Assembly (NCBI GenBank): GCA_963682175.1
Contig: OY821786.1
Location: 24,264,501 to 24,328,500 of the forward strand
Length of the DNA stretch: 64,000 nucleotides
Origin: Triglochin maritima
Lineage: Eukaryota > Streptophyta > Magnoliopsida > Alismatales > Juncaginaceae
Reading direction: 5' to 3'
A program made the translations under genes and the position numbers. Below, in pieces: positions 36,021 to 46,674 of the stretch; the stretch's first letter is position 1, and every line of letters starts with the position of its first letter. The notes beneath the pieces are model-generated. The model was not told where the DNA came from. It was given only the letters and a program-made list of their open reading frames with translations, and ran no database searches.

Positions 36021-37670
36021 ATGGCTAGCACATCTAATCACTTAGAGGGTTTATGCACCACAAGGCCTCCTTTGCTTAATGGGTCAAATTATGATTATTG
36101 GAAAAATAGAATGAAAATCTTTTTAATATCAAATGACCTTAAGTATTGGAAGTTTATTCAAAATCCATACATACCCCCAAATGAAGATGATTTAGATTCT
36201 CTATCTAGGGCTCAAATGAAAGAAATTGAAATGAATTCAAAAATTATGAATATTCTTTATTGTGGCCTTAATGAGGGAGAATACAATAGAATTAGGGGAT
36301 GTGAAAGTGCAAATGAAATATGGCATAGGTTACAAATGCATCATGAGGGTGATAGCAAAACCAAAGAAACTAGGATAAGTCTCCTCATGCATAAATATGA
36401 AATATTTTCTATGCAAATCGGTGAGAACATAAGCGACATGAACACTCGCTTCACCGATATCACTAACTCTCTTTTGATTCTTGGAAGAAGGATAAATGAA
36501 GGAGAGATGACTCGAAAATTCCTCCGGTCATTGAGCAACGATTGGGAAGACAAGGTCGTGGCAATCGAAGAATCGCACGATCTTTCAAAATTGAAGATGG
36601 AGGAACTCATTGGAAATCTCATGGCCTATGAGCTCCAATTGAGTCATCGAAGAGAGAAGGAAGCTTCAAAGAAAAACTCCATGGTGGCTTTGCATGCAAA
36701 TTTTGATGAGCCAAGGAGGGTGGAAGAAGAGGACATTGAGGTCCTTGCCCAAGACTTCTTCAAATACCTCAAGAGGGATAAGGGAGAAAAGAATGAAAGA
36801 AGAGGTAGAAGAAGTGAGAAAAGAGAAAAAGAAAAAGAGAGGGAGGAGAGCGAAAATGAGAGAAGAGAAGGGGAAAAGAAAAATGAGAGAAGGGAGAGAA
36901 GAAGAGAAAAGGAGAGGAGTAAGAGAAAAGAAAAGAGGTTGGAAGCTCACAAGGCCACTTGGGACGATACGTCGTCGTCGTCATCCAAATCAACCGCACC
37001 TTCATCAACAAAGGAATATGCGCATATGTGCTACATGGCAATTCAAGATGAAGGAAGTGAGGTATCTTCTAACTCTTACACCACTAGAAGCAATTCATGT
37101 TCAAATAAATCATATTCTAGTGCTAGCTCTAATTCTAATACTAATGATGAATCATATACATATGATGAGCTTCAAAATGCATTTCATGATTTAGTTAAAC
37201 AATATGAGATCATTTGTGAAAAGAACAAAAATGCTAGAAAAACTATAAATGATCTCAAATGCCAAATTGAATTAATCATGAATGAAAAGAATGAGGTGAT
37301 TGCTAGACTTGAATCAAATGAATCATCACTTGCTAGTCTAAGTAAAACACCCATTATTGATGAACATGTAGATCTTAAAGCCTCAAATATGCAATTAAGA
37401 AAAGATCTTGAAATGTTCACTAAAGGAACAAAAATGCTTGATATGCTTTTGAGTAGTCAAAGACAATCATTAGCTAAACATGGTTTAGGATACAATGTGC
37501 ATTTGAAAAACCATGTATCTCATACTACTTTAAATGGCAAGCATGTATTTGTTAAATCTAGTTCCTCAAGTGTGTGGGCACCCAAAACCAAAATGGTTTG
37601 GATCCCAAAAGCTAATGTTCAAGGACCCAAAGTTGTTTGGGTACCTAAGTCTACACTTGTAGGAGCTTGA
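36021..37670 (+). CDS. gag: Copia-type Gag-like protein, no zinc knuckle (549 aa)
   Basis: Capsid-like protein expected to assemble the cytoplasmic particle that packages element RNA. The ATG lies 38 bp after the primer site and is the first in a long frame. Residues about 15-215 match the Retrotran_gag_2 (UBN2) style of plant copia Gags: a PLLNGSNYDYWKNRM start, then an EIWHRL region and a LLMHKYEIFSM region. Residues about 251-307 are almost all Lys, Arg, Glu. Related Gags have a CCHC knuckle here, just before the ATWDD motif (present at 312-316); none of the cysteines in this protein is spaced as a knuckle. Residues about 380-470 look like a coiled coil, and the tail has GLGYN (488-492) and repeated W-x-PK motifs that precede protease in autonomous relatives. 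Here the frame simply stops. It is intact, so selection or recency has kept it open. Confidence 0.88.
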   Translation: MASTSNHLEGLCTTRPPLLNGSNYDYWKNRMKIFLISNDLKYWKFIQNPYIPPNEDDLDSLSRAQMKEIEMNSKIMNILYCGLNEGEYNRIRGCESANEIWHRLQMHHEGDSKTKETRISLLMHKYEIFSMQIGENISDMNTRFTDITNSLLILGRRINEGEMTRKFLRSLSNDWEDKVVAIEESHDLSKLKMEELIGNLMAYELQLSHRREKEASKKNSMVALHANFDEPRRVEEEDIEVLAQDFFKYLKRDKGEKNERRGRRSEKREKEKEREESENERREGEKKNERRERRREKERSKRKEKRLEAHKATWDDTSSSSSKSTAPSSTKEYAHMCYMAIQDEGSEVSSNSYTTRSNSCSNKSYSSASSNSNTNDESYTYDELQNAFHDLVKQYEIICEKNKNARKTINDLKCQIELIMNEKNEVIARLESNESSLASLSKTPIIDEHVDLKASNMQLRKDLEMFTKGTKMLDMLLSSQRQSLAKHGLGYNVHLKNHVSHTTLNGKHVFVKSSSSSVWAPKTKMVWIPKANVQGPKVVWVPKSTLVGA

Positions 37671-38301
37671 GGAGGAAATTGGTGGTGACCGGGTGAGCCA
37701 AAGCGTCGAATTCGAATCCGGTTGCATCACCAAATAAGATTGGAGCTAATCAAGATTCAAGTTTGGTATAAATTTCTATCCTTGAAATTTCTGAAAATTC
37801 AGCTCTAATCTAGTTTATATGCTAAATTGTCATATCTTTAGAAGTTTAATTCATTGCAAATCATATACCCTATTCATTACAAATCATTTATCACATCCAT
37901 TGATTTTAAATGTCAATTCTAAATGGATGTTAGAATAAGGCTTAAGTTGAAACTTAAATGAACTTAACTTGAATCATACTCATTGTTTCCATTTAGCCTT
38001 ATTGATAGGGGGAGCTTAAATGTTATATCTTTTATTAGAGTAATGAAGTGCAAAATTAAGGGGGAGCAACTTCATTACAAGACATCCAAATTCTATGCTT
38101 AAAGTCTTAAATATTTATTATTTTTGATGGATGTCAAAGGGGGAGAGATAATTAAGGGGGTAACTTGGAATTTGGCATAAAATTGATCAAAAACTATGCA
38201 CATCCATAGGGGGAGCATTAATATGCATAGTTTACATATACAAATTCCATGTATTTAGATAGAATTAAGATATAGGTTGCCATCATCAAAAAGGGGGAGA
38301 T
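37671..38301 (+). other. Non-coding region between gag and 3' LTR, multiple polypurine motifs
   Basis: AT-rich, with no open frame of note and no trace of pol. GGGGGAG occurs at 38008, 38060, 38139, 38209 and 38293, with a plain GGGGG at 38156. The last copy, inside AAAAAGGGGGAGA at 38288-38300, sits one base before the 3' LTR and is the expected plus-strand primer. Multiple polypurine tracts are a Sirevirus trait. The pol genes that would normally lie between gag and this region are missing. Confidence 0.85.
38288..38300 (+). other. Polypurine tract next to the 3' LTR
   Basis: AAAAAGGGGGAGA followed by T and then the TG of the 3' LTR. This is where plus-strand DNA synthesis is primed during reverse transcription. 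Confidence 0.9.
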
Positions 38302-38679
38302 TGTTGGCTTTTTGGCCTTAATCTATGTTTTGATGATTTAATTAACCTAATCTTAATTATGATGATGTAGAGTAGCACACATATTGCATTGCATGTATAT
38401 TGTATTGTGCTAACCTCTACAGGTGATCAAGACTCAAGAAAGAAGGAAATGAAGTCAAGACATGTAATTAAAGCTAAATCGAAGACATGTAATGTTGATT
38501 TATTTTGAGTCTTAGGAACATGTGTAAATTGAGCATACAAGAGTTAAAAACCAATCACATACACAATAGGTTCCCTATAGAAGTCACACACGAAATTTCA
38601 CATTATTTGGACTTCAATAGATCACCCAAACTTAGACCGGAAAAACACAAAACCTGAACCCTAACTGTCTGCCCACATT

Positions 38680-39130
38680 CGGTCGACCGCAACATGCCGT
38701 TCGGTCGACCGGATGATCAAGTTATCCAGTTTGTGTTTTCCTGCCTAGTTTCGGTCGACCGCACCACATCTTTCGGTCGACCGTTTTAACTTACTGTTCC
38801 GACCGTTATTCTTGTCGTATATGCCCAACGGTCGTATTCGTATTAAAACTATATACACCTCCATATACTTAGCCAAACGGTCGAACCATGTGCCAAGTTC
38901 GGTCGACCGTTTAACCTTGTCAAAATCCCCTGCTATCGGTCAACACAATTTCGGTCGACCGATCCAATTTTCCCTCTACCGAAACGCTTGTTCGGTCGAC
39001 CGGTAATCTTGTTTGGTCGACCGTTTTCTTAATTGACTTAAGTGTTCAGTCGACCGATTCATATTTCGGTCGACCGTATCCCTATCGAACCCAAGCGTTC
39101 GGTCGACCGTTGCACCTTTTCGGTCGACCG
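38680..39130. promoter_or_regulatory. Array of CGGTCGACCG palindromes in the 3' LTR
   Basis: Same ten exact and two one-base-variant copies as in the 5' LTR, shifted by 3809. Confidence 0.85.
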
Positions 39131-39225
39131 TTTCTGGACAGATTTGCAGCCCGATTTTCTGCTTTGTGTTCTTTGCACAATATCCAACCAAATCTTGTCC
39201 CAACGGATCTATTCTCTCTAATGCT

Positions 39226-39233
39226 TATAAATA
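39226..39233 (+). promoter_or_regulatory. TATA box of the 3' LTR promoter
   Basis: TATAAATA, identical in context to the 5' LTR box. A read-out transcript from it would enter the pyrimidine satellite on the C/U-rich strand. Confidence 0.7.
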
Positions 39234-39777
39234 GAGTTGTAAAACACATTTTAACACAACTCTCCCACTACAAACTTGTCCCAAACTTTAGAGAGAATCC
39301 AAAACACTCAAAGCTTCAAACCTCACACACTTAGTGATCATTTCTTCATCCTACTCAAGTGTGCTCAAAGTTTAGAGAGTGTTGTTCCACTCAAGTTCTC
39401 AATTGTTGTAAAAGGAAGCAAGGACTTCGGTGAAAGCCCGAAGTGTCCCTCTCGGATTGTGAGAGGAAGATTCCAAGCTCGGCGAGGGTTGTTCGCGAGT
39501 TTGACGGTTGTAAGGCGTTGTCTCCCGGCCCGGAACGGGGAGCGGATAGTGAAGTCGTAGGCGGAGCTCGGTGATCCGAGCGGAGCTTGCAAGAGAGGAT
39601 TAGGACCCGGGTGGGGTGCCGAACCTCTATAAAAATCGACCCGACTTCTTGTGGTTTGCATATTTCCTACACTTGCTTGTTTTGTTTTAAATTTCCGCTG
39701 CGCTTATCGATTGCTTAAACAAGTAGGTGATTAGATTAAAAAGTGATTAGTGAACCCATAACCCACACGATCCTACA

Positions 39778-39782
39778 ATCTC
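39778..39782. repeat. Target site duplication, right copy
   Basis: ATCTC, matching 34488-34492. It is immediately followed by the continuation of the split satellite unit. Confidence 0.95.
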
Positions 39783-42700
39783 TCCCCCTCCTCTCTCACT
39801 CTGTCGTACTCTCTCGCTCTCCTCCTTCTTCTCCCCTCTTTCCTCCTCCTCTATCTCTCCTCTCTTCGTCTCCTTCTCCTTCTCGCTCTCCTCTCCTCCC
39901 CTCCCACTCCCATTGTCCTTCTCTTTCCCTCTCCTATCCACTCTCCCCTTCTCCTTCTCTCTGCGTGCCCTTATTCTTCTCTCTGTCGTTCTCCTTCTCT
40001 CTCCTTGTCCTCTCTCTTGTTCTCCTTCTCATCTCCTTCTTCTTCTCCACCTCCTCCTCTCTCCTTCTTCTCCCTCCTCCTCCTCTTCCTCCTCTCTCTC
40101 CTTCTCTTTCTCTCATCCCTCTCCTTCTCCTTCTACCTCTCTCCATCTCTCCCTCTCTCATTGTTTCCCCATTTCCTTCTCTCTCGTCCTACACTCTCCT
40201 TCTCTCTCCCCACTCCTTCTCCTTGTTTTTCACTCTCTTATTGTCCCGCGCTCTCTCCTTCTCACTCCTCTCTCTGATTCTCCCTTCTATCTTCTATCTT
40301 CTCTCTCCTTATCCTTCACTCTTCGTCTTCAATCTCCTTCCCTCTCTCTCCTTCTCCTCTACTTCAATACCTCTCCTTCCCTTTCCCTTTCCCTTTTTCC
40401 TTCTCCTTCTCTCTCTTCTTCCTGTCTCTCTCTCTCCCTCGCTTGCCTTCTCCTCTTGCTTCTCTCCCTCCCTCTCCTTCTTCTTCCCATCTCCGCTCTT
40501 CTCCCCCTCTCCGTCTCCTCCTCTCTCCGTCTTCCTCCTTCCCCCTCCATCTCCCTCTACTTCTCTCTCCTTGTCCATATCTCTCCCCCTCCTCTCTCAC
40601 TCTGTCGTACTCTCTCGCTCTCCTCCTTCTTCTCCCCTCTTTCCTCCTCCTCTATCTCTCCTCTCTTCGTCTCCTTCTCCTTCTCGCTCTCCTCCCTCCC
40701 ACTCCCATTGTCCTTCTCTCTCCCTCTCCTATCCACTCTCCCCTTCTCCTTCTCTCTGCGTGCCCTTATTCTTCTCTCCGTCGTTCTCCTTCTCTCTCCT
40801 TGTCCTCTCTCTTGTTCTCCTTCTCATCTACTTCTTCTTCTTCTCCTCCTCCTCCTCTCTCCTTCTTCTCCCTCCTCCTCCTCTTCCTCCTCTCTCTCCT
40901 TCTCTTTCTCTCATCCCTCTCCTTCTCCTTCGCTTGTCCTTCTCTCTCCTCCTCCCTCTTCTTTTCCTCTCTGTCACCTTCACTCTCTCTCACTCCTCTC
41001 GTTCTCCTTCCCTCTCCCCCTTCTCCGTCTCTCTATTCCTCTCTCTCCTTACCTTTTATCTCTACTTCTCCTTCTCCCTCCCTCTTTCCTTCTCTCCTTC
41101 CCTTCCAGTCCCCTCTTCCTTCTCTCTCTCCTTCTCCATCTAGCTCACTTACCGACTCCCTCACTCTTTCTCCCCCTCTCCTTCTCTTTCTCTCTCTCCT
41201 TTTCCTTCATTCACAGTCTCCTTCGCTCTCCTCTCTCTACTTCTCGCTCTAATTCACTCTCTCCCCTTCTCCGTTTCACTCCCTCCTTATCTCTCCCTCT
41301 CTCTCCTTCTCTATTGTTCTCTCTACTTCTCCTCTCTCCTTGCCCTTCTCACTCCCTCCCCCTCTGTCCACCTCTCCTCTCTCTCCTTCTCCTTCTACCT
41401 CTCTCCATCTCTCCCTCTCTCCTTGTTTCCCCCATTTCCTTCTCTCGTCCTACACTCTCCTTCTCTCTCCCCACTCCTTCTCCTTGTTTTTCACTCTCTT
41501 ATTGTCCCGCGCTCTCTCCTTCTCACTCCTCTCTCTGATTCTCCCTTCTATCTTCTATCTTCTCTCTCCTTATCCTTCACTCTTCGTCTTCAATCTCCTT
41601 CCCTCTCTCTCCTTCTCCTCTACTTCAATACCTCTCCTTCCCTTTCCCTTTTTCCTTCTCCTTCTCTCTCTTCTTCCTGTCTCTCTCTCTCTCCCTCGCT
41701 TGCCTTCTCCTCTTGCTTCTCTCCCTCCCTCTCCTTCTCCTTCCCATCTCCGCTCTTCTCCCCCTCTCCGTCTCCTCCTCTCTCCGTCTTCCTCCTTCCC
41801 CCTCCATCTCCCTCTACTTCTCTCTCCTTGTCCATCTCTCTCCCCCTCCTCTCTCACTCTGTCGTACTCTCTCGCTCTCCTCCTTCTTCTCCCCTCTTTC
41901 CTACTCCTCTATCTCTCCTCTCTTCGTCTCCTTCTCCTTCTCGCTCTCCTCCCCTCCCACTCCCATTGTCCTTCTCTCTCCCTCTCCTATCCACTCTCCC
42001 CTTCTCCTTCTCTCTGCGTGCCCTTATTCTTCTCTCCGTCGTTCTCCTTCTCTCTCCTTGTCCTCTCTCTTGTTCTCCTTCTCATCTCCTTCTTCTTCTC
42101 CTCCTCCTCCTCTCTCCTTCTTCTCCCTCCTCCTCCTCTTCCTCCTCTCTCTCCTTCTCTTTCTCTCATCCCTCTCTTTCTCCTTCGCTTGTCCTTCTCT
42201 CTCCTCCTCCCTCTTCTTTTCCTCTCCGTCAGCTTCACTCTCTCTCACTCCTCTCGTTCTCCTTCCCTCTCCCCCTTCTCCGTCTCTCTATTACTCTCTC
42301 TCCTTACCTTTTATCTCTACTTCTCCTTCTCCCTCCCTCTTTCCTTCTCTCCTTCCCTTCCAGTCCCCTCTTCCTTCTCTCTCTCCTTCTCCATCTAGCT
42401 CACTTACCGACTCCCTCATTCTTTCTCCCCCTCTCCTTCTCTTTCTCTCTCTCCTTTTCCTTCATTCACAGTCTCCTTCGCTCTCCTCTCTCTACTTCTC
42501 GCTCTAATTCACTCTCTCCCCTTCTCCGTTTCACTCCCTCCTTATCTCTCCTTCTCTCTCCTTCTCTATTGTTCTCTCTACTTCTCCATCTCTCCTTGCC
42601 CTTCTCACTCCCTCCCCCTCTGTCCACCTCTCCTCTCTCTCCTTCTCCTTCTACCTCTCTCCCTCTCTCCCTCTCTCCTTGTTTCCCCATTTCCTTCTCT

Positions 42701-42893
42701 CTCGTCCTACACTCTCCTTCTCTCTCCCCACTCCTTCTCCTTGTTTTTCACTCTCTTATTGTCCCGCGCTCTCTCCTTCTCACTCCTCTCTCTGATTCTC
42801 CCTTCTATCTTCTATCTTCTCTCTCCTTTCCTTCACTCTTCGTCTTCAATCTCCTTCCCTCTCTCTCCTTCTCCTCTACTTCAATACCTCTCC
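39783..42893 (+). repeat. Polypyrimidine satellite array, block 2
   Basis: Continues the unit split by the LTR element. Landmarks start at 40223, 41484 and 42741 (spacings 1261 and 1257). The part 39783-40222 completes the 787-bp truncated unit, with the same internal deletion join near 40126. The unit ending near 41423 is the first with GTTTCCCCCA (five C) instead of GTTTCCCCA (four C); the five-C form is the rule in block 3. The block stops 152 bp into the unit that starts at 42741, at the LINE's T run. Confidence 0.95.
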
Positions 42894-42901
42894 TTTTTTT
42901 T
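42894..42901 (-). other. LINE poly(A) tail (T8 on the + strand)
   Basis: Eight T at the junction between satellite and LINE. It marks the 3' end made by target-primed reverse transcription. The tail is short. Confidence 0.8.
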
Positions 42902-43084
42902 GCAAAGCAAAAGGGAGGCTTTAGCCTCTAAATTCTATTGATGAATTGTTGTTTACAACCTACAAAATTGAGCACAAAGCGTGCGGGTTTATGCCTTATG
43001 CATAACCGGCCTCTACTACAAAAGTATTACAAGCATGCTTACATCTTTCAAAAAAGAAATTGCTGTCCTATTTCCTATCCTATC
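42902..43084 (-). other. LINE 3' UTR with terminal hairpin
   Basis: No coding capacity beyond the end of ORF2. A short inverted repeat, GAGGCTTTAGCCTC at 42915-42928 (six-base arms, two-base loop), lies close to the A tail, followed on the minus strand by a CTTTTGCTTTGC end. A 3'-end stem of this sort may help the reverse transcriptase select its own RNA; that is inference from other LINEs. Confidence 0.6.
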
Positions 43085-43615
43085 CTATTTCCATTTGTCT
43101 TCAAATTTCTGGAATTCCTCCTCATTCTTTGCTATGTCCTTCACTTTTCCTCCTAAGCACCGTAGCATATCCTTGATTGCTTCAACTACATCCCCCGGTT
43201 TCTTCTTGTCCCCCTCAAAGATTCTTCGGTTGCGTTCTTGCCAACATTCATGGATCATGGCATTGAACGCCCACCTTCGTTCTAGAGCCTCTATGCACCC
43301 CCCTCTTGCATGGATAATGCGATTTGCCTCCCCCACAATCGAGCTTGCGATGTTGGGGCTGACGTGAAGGCATGCTAGGAGGCCTCCCCAAACTTCCCTA
43401 GCAAACGAGCACCTCCAAAATAGATGCTCCATATCCTCCCCCATGTTCTCACAAAGGACACAAGTCGGGTCAAGCTTGGCACCCCTTTGGTTCATGAGCT
43501 TCTTCGTGAGTAGTCGACCCCTCATTGCCCGCCAAGCCGTGAGGGAGTGTTTAGGGATGCCATGCTTGTGCCACACCATATGAGCCCAACTCACTTCATT
43601 TCCCGGTGCCTTTAC
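43085..43615 (-). pseudogene. LINE ORF2, C-terminal part with zf-RVT zinc finger
   Basis: Continuation of ORF2 in the same frame after the TGA at 43616-43618. It has the zf-RVT pattern of plant LINE ORF2: PKHSLTAWRAMRGRLLT, then C-x2-C-x8-H-x4-C (starting CVLCENMG), then FAREVW. About 100 further residues follow, rich in charged groups (ECWQERNRRIFEG, then a Lys-rich tail), and a stop at 43085. No RNase H domain is visible, as in many plant L1 ORF2 proteins. The first ATG after the stop is at 43594, but independent translation is unlikely. Confidence 0.85.
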
Positions 43616-45808
43616 TCACTTCCAAACCTCCTTCATGCCGAGGATGTTTCCATTTCCATTCAGCCTTGTTGGTTTGTCCACTCCACCTAAGATGGGGAGG
43701 CCTTTGATCTTGGTCCAAAGTGTCTCCATGATGCTCGATTTAGGATAAGGGAGGCTCCACTCACCATTCCTAATGAAGTATGCAACATGCGTGTCCCAAG
43801 GCACTCCCAACTCGTAGTGTAGCCGCTCTCCCCAAGGTTCAACTTGGAAAGGTTCCCCGCACCAAGGAAATTGGAAAAAACGGATGTGTTCCCCATTTCC
43901 CACCTTGTATTGAATATGCCTTCTCGCAATTTCCCGGACACTAAGTATCCCACGCCAAGCCCATGAAGATGTAGCCGGCGGTCGTGCTAGCCAAATAGAT
44001 CGATTTTTAAGATACTTGTGATGCATACACTTCACCCACAAAGAGGGACCATCATTTATCATGAGCCAAAAGAGCCTAAGCAGCCCCACATCATTCCATT
44101 CCGTGAGTTTCTTGAGGCCAAGCCCCCCTTCCTTCTTCGGGGTACAAACATCCTTCCAAGCTACCGCCACCCACTTCTTAGGCCCACCCCAAATAAAGTG
44201 ACTCATTAGGCTATCCAATTCTTGAAGTACTTTGCGAGGGACCAAGAATGCGGATGTCCAATAGATACTAAGTGACACAAGGACACTTCGCACAAGCTCC
44301 ACACGCCCGGCGATGGATAGAAAGCTTTGTTGCCATGTACTCAAACGGGCTTTAACCTTCCTAAGTAGCTCTCCACAATGAGTCTTTCCCATCCGACCCG
44401 AGAACAAAGGGCGGCCAAGGTAGGTGACCGGGAAGGCCATGCGTTCCATCCCAAGGTGTTCCACAATCCAATCACCATGCGTCACTTCTCCACCCATGAA
44501 AATTTGGCTCTTTGAAGCACTAAAACTCAGCCCCGAGCATGCCGTGAACTCGTGAAGCACCTTCTTAATCTCTTGTGCATTATCCTTTGTAGCTTTAGCA
44601 AAGAATAGCACATCATCGGCAAAGAGTAAGTGTGAAACATTAACATCTCCGCAAGCTAGAGGCTCGATTCTTCCTTCCTCCACCGCCATCTTCACCATTG
44701 TGCTCAATACTTCCATGCACAAGACAAACAAGTAAGGTGCCATAGGGTCTCCTTGCCTCAAACCATTCCTTGCACGAAATGGGGTGGAGTTTGCTCCATT
44801 GACCGTGACGACAAAAGAAGCTTCCACGCAAGCCATAATGACCTTCCTCCACTTTGCCAGAAAACCAAACCTCACCATAACTTGATCTAAGAAAGCCCAT
44901 GATATGGAGTCATAGGCTTTCCTAATGTCCAACTTGATGCACATGCGTCCCCGTCCTCTCTCAAGATGAAGGTTGTGGCAAAGCTCATGTGCAAGTAGTA
45001 TGTTATCACCGATCCTCCTTCCATGGACAAAAGCACTTTGATTCTCCCCAACAAGCCGTGGCAAGAGACCCTTCAACCGATTCGCAAGCACCTTTGCAAT
45101 GAACCGATACATCATGTTGCAAAGAGCTATAGGCCTATAGTCTTCTACCATAGTGGGAGCCATCTTCTTCGGAATGATTGTGATGGAGGTGTAATTTAAT
45201 TGTGTTAACATCTTCCCATTCCTCAAACACGAGTCAACGGCTTTGAACACATCTCTCTTGATTATCCCCCAAGCCGCCTTGAAGAATTTTGCATTGAATC
45301 CATCCGGACCCGGTGCCTTGTCCACATTTGCATTCAACACCACGTCCTCCAACTCTTTCATGTCCAACTTGCGAACTAGGCTCTCTCCTTCCATTTGGTC
45401 GAGTTGGGGCAAGACAATGGAGGCTGAAATGGGGTGAACCTGAAAATCATTAGCAAACAAGTTAGCAAAAAACCTCCGGAACGCGTCCCGGATTTCACCC
45501 TCCTCCTCAAAGGAATGCACTCCCTCACACACTCTCCTCACTTTGTTGGTGGCTCTCCTCACTCGAAGGTGTGCATGGAAGAACCTTGTATTCCGGTCAC
45601 CCTCCTTTAACCACTTAACTCGCGATTTTTGACGTATAATGGACTCCTCACGCTCTAGAATCTTTGCTAGCTCAGATTTTGCCTTCACCTCCGCACGCGC
45701 AAGATCTTCATCCCCCGGGGAGGCCAGCCTAAGTTTCCTCACCTCCGCAAGGGTATTCGTGGCTTCCCCCACCTTATGTATAATGTTGCCGAAAGTCTCC
45801 TTGCTCCA
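43616..45808 (-). pseudogene. LINE ORF2, reverse transcriptase part
   Basis: Makes DNA from element RNA at the nicked target. The segment is in frame with the endonuclease part upstream and is separated from it only by the TGA at 45809-45811. Counting from the internal ATG at 45772 (718 codons), the key RT motifs are KAPGPDGFNAKFF (about 152-164), YRPIALCN (about 212-219), motif A KLDIRKAYD (D282), GLRQGDPMAPYLF (337-349) and the catalytic FADD (384-387). All catalytic aspartates are present. A thumb/connection region follows (SHFIWGG, GGLGLK, W-rich stretch). It ends at TGA 43616-43618. The domain is intact, but it is cut off from endonuclease and zinc finger in this copy. Confidence 0.9.
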
Positions 45809-46674
45809 TCATTTGAGTGCTTCTTTGACTTCCTTTAATTTTGCCACTACACGAAACATCGGGGTACCATTCACTAGAGTAGTCCACGCTCCTTGAACCA
45901 CCTCACTAAAGTCCTCATGTTCCACCCAATGATTTTCAAACCGAAACATTCGGTTCTTTCTCATTCCCGTCCCCTCCGTAGATAAGGTGAGCATCGCGTG
46001 ATCACTCAAGTCTTTCTCCCCCACCAAGTAGAAAGAATCCGGGAATGTCTCAAGCCAAGCATTTGTCATCAATATGCGGTCAATCTTGGTCTCAATTCGT
46101 GCACTTCCTTCGGAAGAATTTGACCACGTATATTCCCCCCCGGTTGAAGGCATTTCAATGAGATGGAGGGAGTCAATGCAATCGTTAAAGTCCTTTGTGG
46201 CACCCACATTCATTCCTCCTCCTCCGCATTTTTCACTCGCCCTCCGGATGCAATTGAAGTCCCCTCCTACGATCCAAGGCTTCCCAACGCATGGAGCAAC
46301 GGATGCAAGGTCCTCCCACAACACCCTTCTCTCCACATGCCCATTTGCACCATAGATTGCCGTGAGATCAAAGCTTATTCCTTCTCTTTTCAGCCATCCT
46401 TGACAGTGGAGAAGTTGTGTGGATTCAAAAGTAACATGTAGGTCAACCACTTGATCATTCCAAAGGACAAGAATTCGGCTGGAATCCACCACAACACTAT
46501 TTGCCGCCCAAGCATGTGGCCATATTGCACGTTTGAATTTATCCAAATTCTTCATCTTCACTTTGTGTTCAAAAAGACAAACCACCTCCGCGTGTGCCTC
46601 CTTAATTCGACCCTAATCATAAGTGCACGGCCGGGTCCATTAGCACCGCGCACATTCCACATAAGGGTATTCAT
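45809..46674 (-). pseudogene. LINE ORF2, N-terminal endonuclease part (frameshifted)
   Basis: AP-type endonuclease that nicks the target. The ORF2 ATG is at 46674, giving MNTLMWNVRGANGPGR; NVRG is the usual first endonuclease motif. That frame hits a stop near 46560. The rest of the domain is open in another frame, so a small indel lies near 46600. In the second frame (first ATG at 46585, 258 codons) I see LFEHK with the metal-binding Glu (residue 6), IYGANGH (77-83), GGDFN (107-111), KIDRIL (167-172) and SDH (194-196). The frame ends at TGA 45809-45811 in a context that is otherwise in phase with the RT. Catalytic residues look preserved, so decay is modest. Confidence 0.88.
46671..46674 (-). 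other. ORF1/ORF2 ATGA overlap
   Basis: On the minus strand the TGA of the ORF1-tail frame (46673-46671) overlaps the ATG of ORF2 (46674-46672). Such overlaps allow ORF2 translation to be coupled to ORF1 termination. The overlap also supports the placement of both ends. Confidence 0.7.

Larger units (their letters stand above)
34493..39777 (+). mobile_element. Non-autonomous Sirevirus-type (Ty1/copia) LTR retrotransposon, gag only
   Basis: Complete element of 5285 bp: LTR (1476), internal region (2333), LTR (1476). It starts TGTTGG, ends CTACA, and has a perfect 5-bp target duplication. A primer site, a gag frame and a polypurine tract are present; no protease, integrase, reverse transcriptase or RNase H frame exists in the internal region. 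Several traits match the Sirevirus (SIRE/Maximus) group as I know it: the TGTTGG start, a palindrome cluster in U3, a CpG-rich stretch after the TATA box, repeated GGGGGAG motifs before the 3' LTR, and gag sequence style. Gag-only plant elements of this architecture are known as TR-GAG elements. It must depend on an autonomous partner for copying and integration. The two LTRs show no difference that I can find, so the insertion is recent. Confidence 0.93.
38302..39777 (+). repeat. 3' long terminal repeat
   Basis: 1476 bp, same length as the 5' LTR. Every part I compared is identical to it, including all small open frames. Its palindromes run from 38680 to 39130 and its TATA box is at 39226-39233. 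Transcripts starting here would run into the satellite block that follows. Confidence 0.96.

Noticed and set aside
36771..36950. Purine-rich part of gag considered as a fragment of satellite inserted in antisense
   Set aside because: Composition is similar, but I could not match any specific satellite word, and the tract is more A-rich. Kept only as a hypothesis in the findings, not annotated as satellite.
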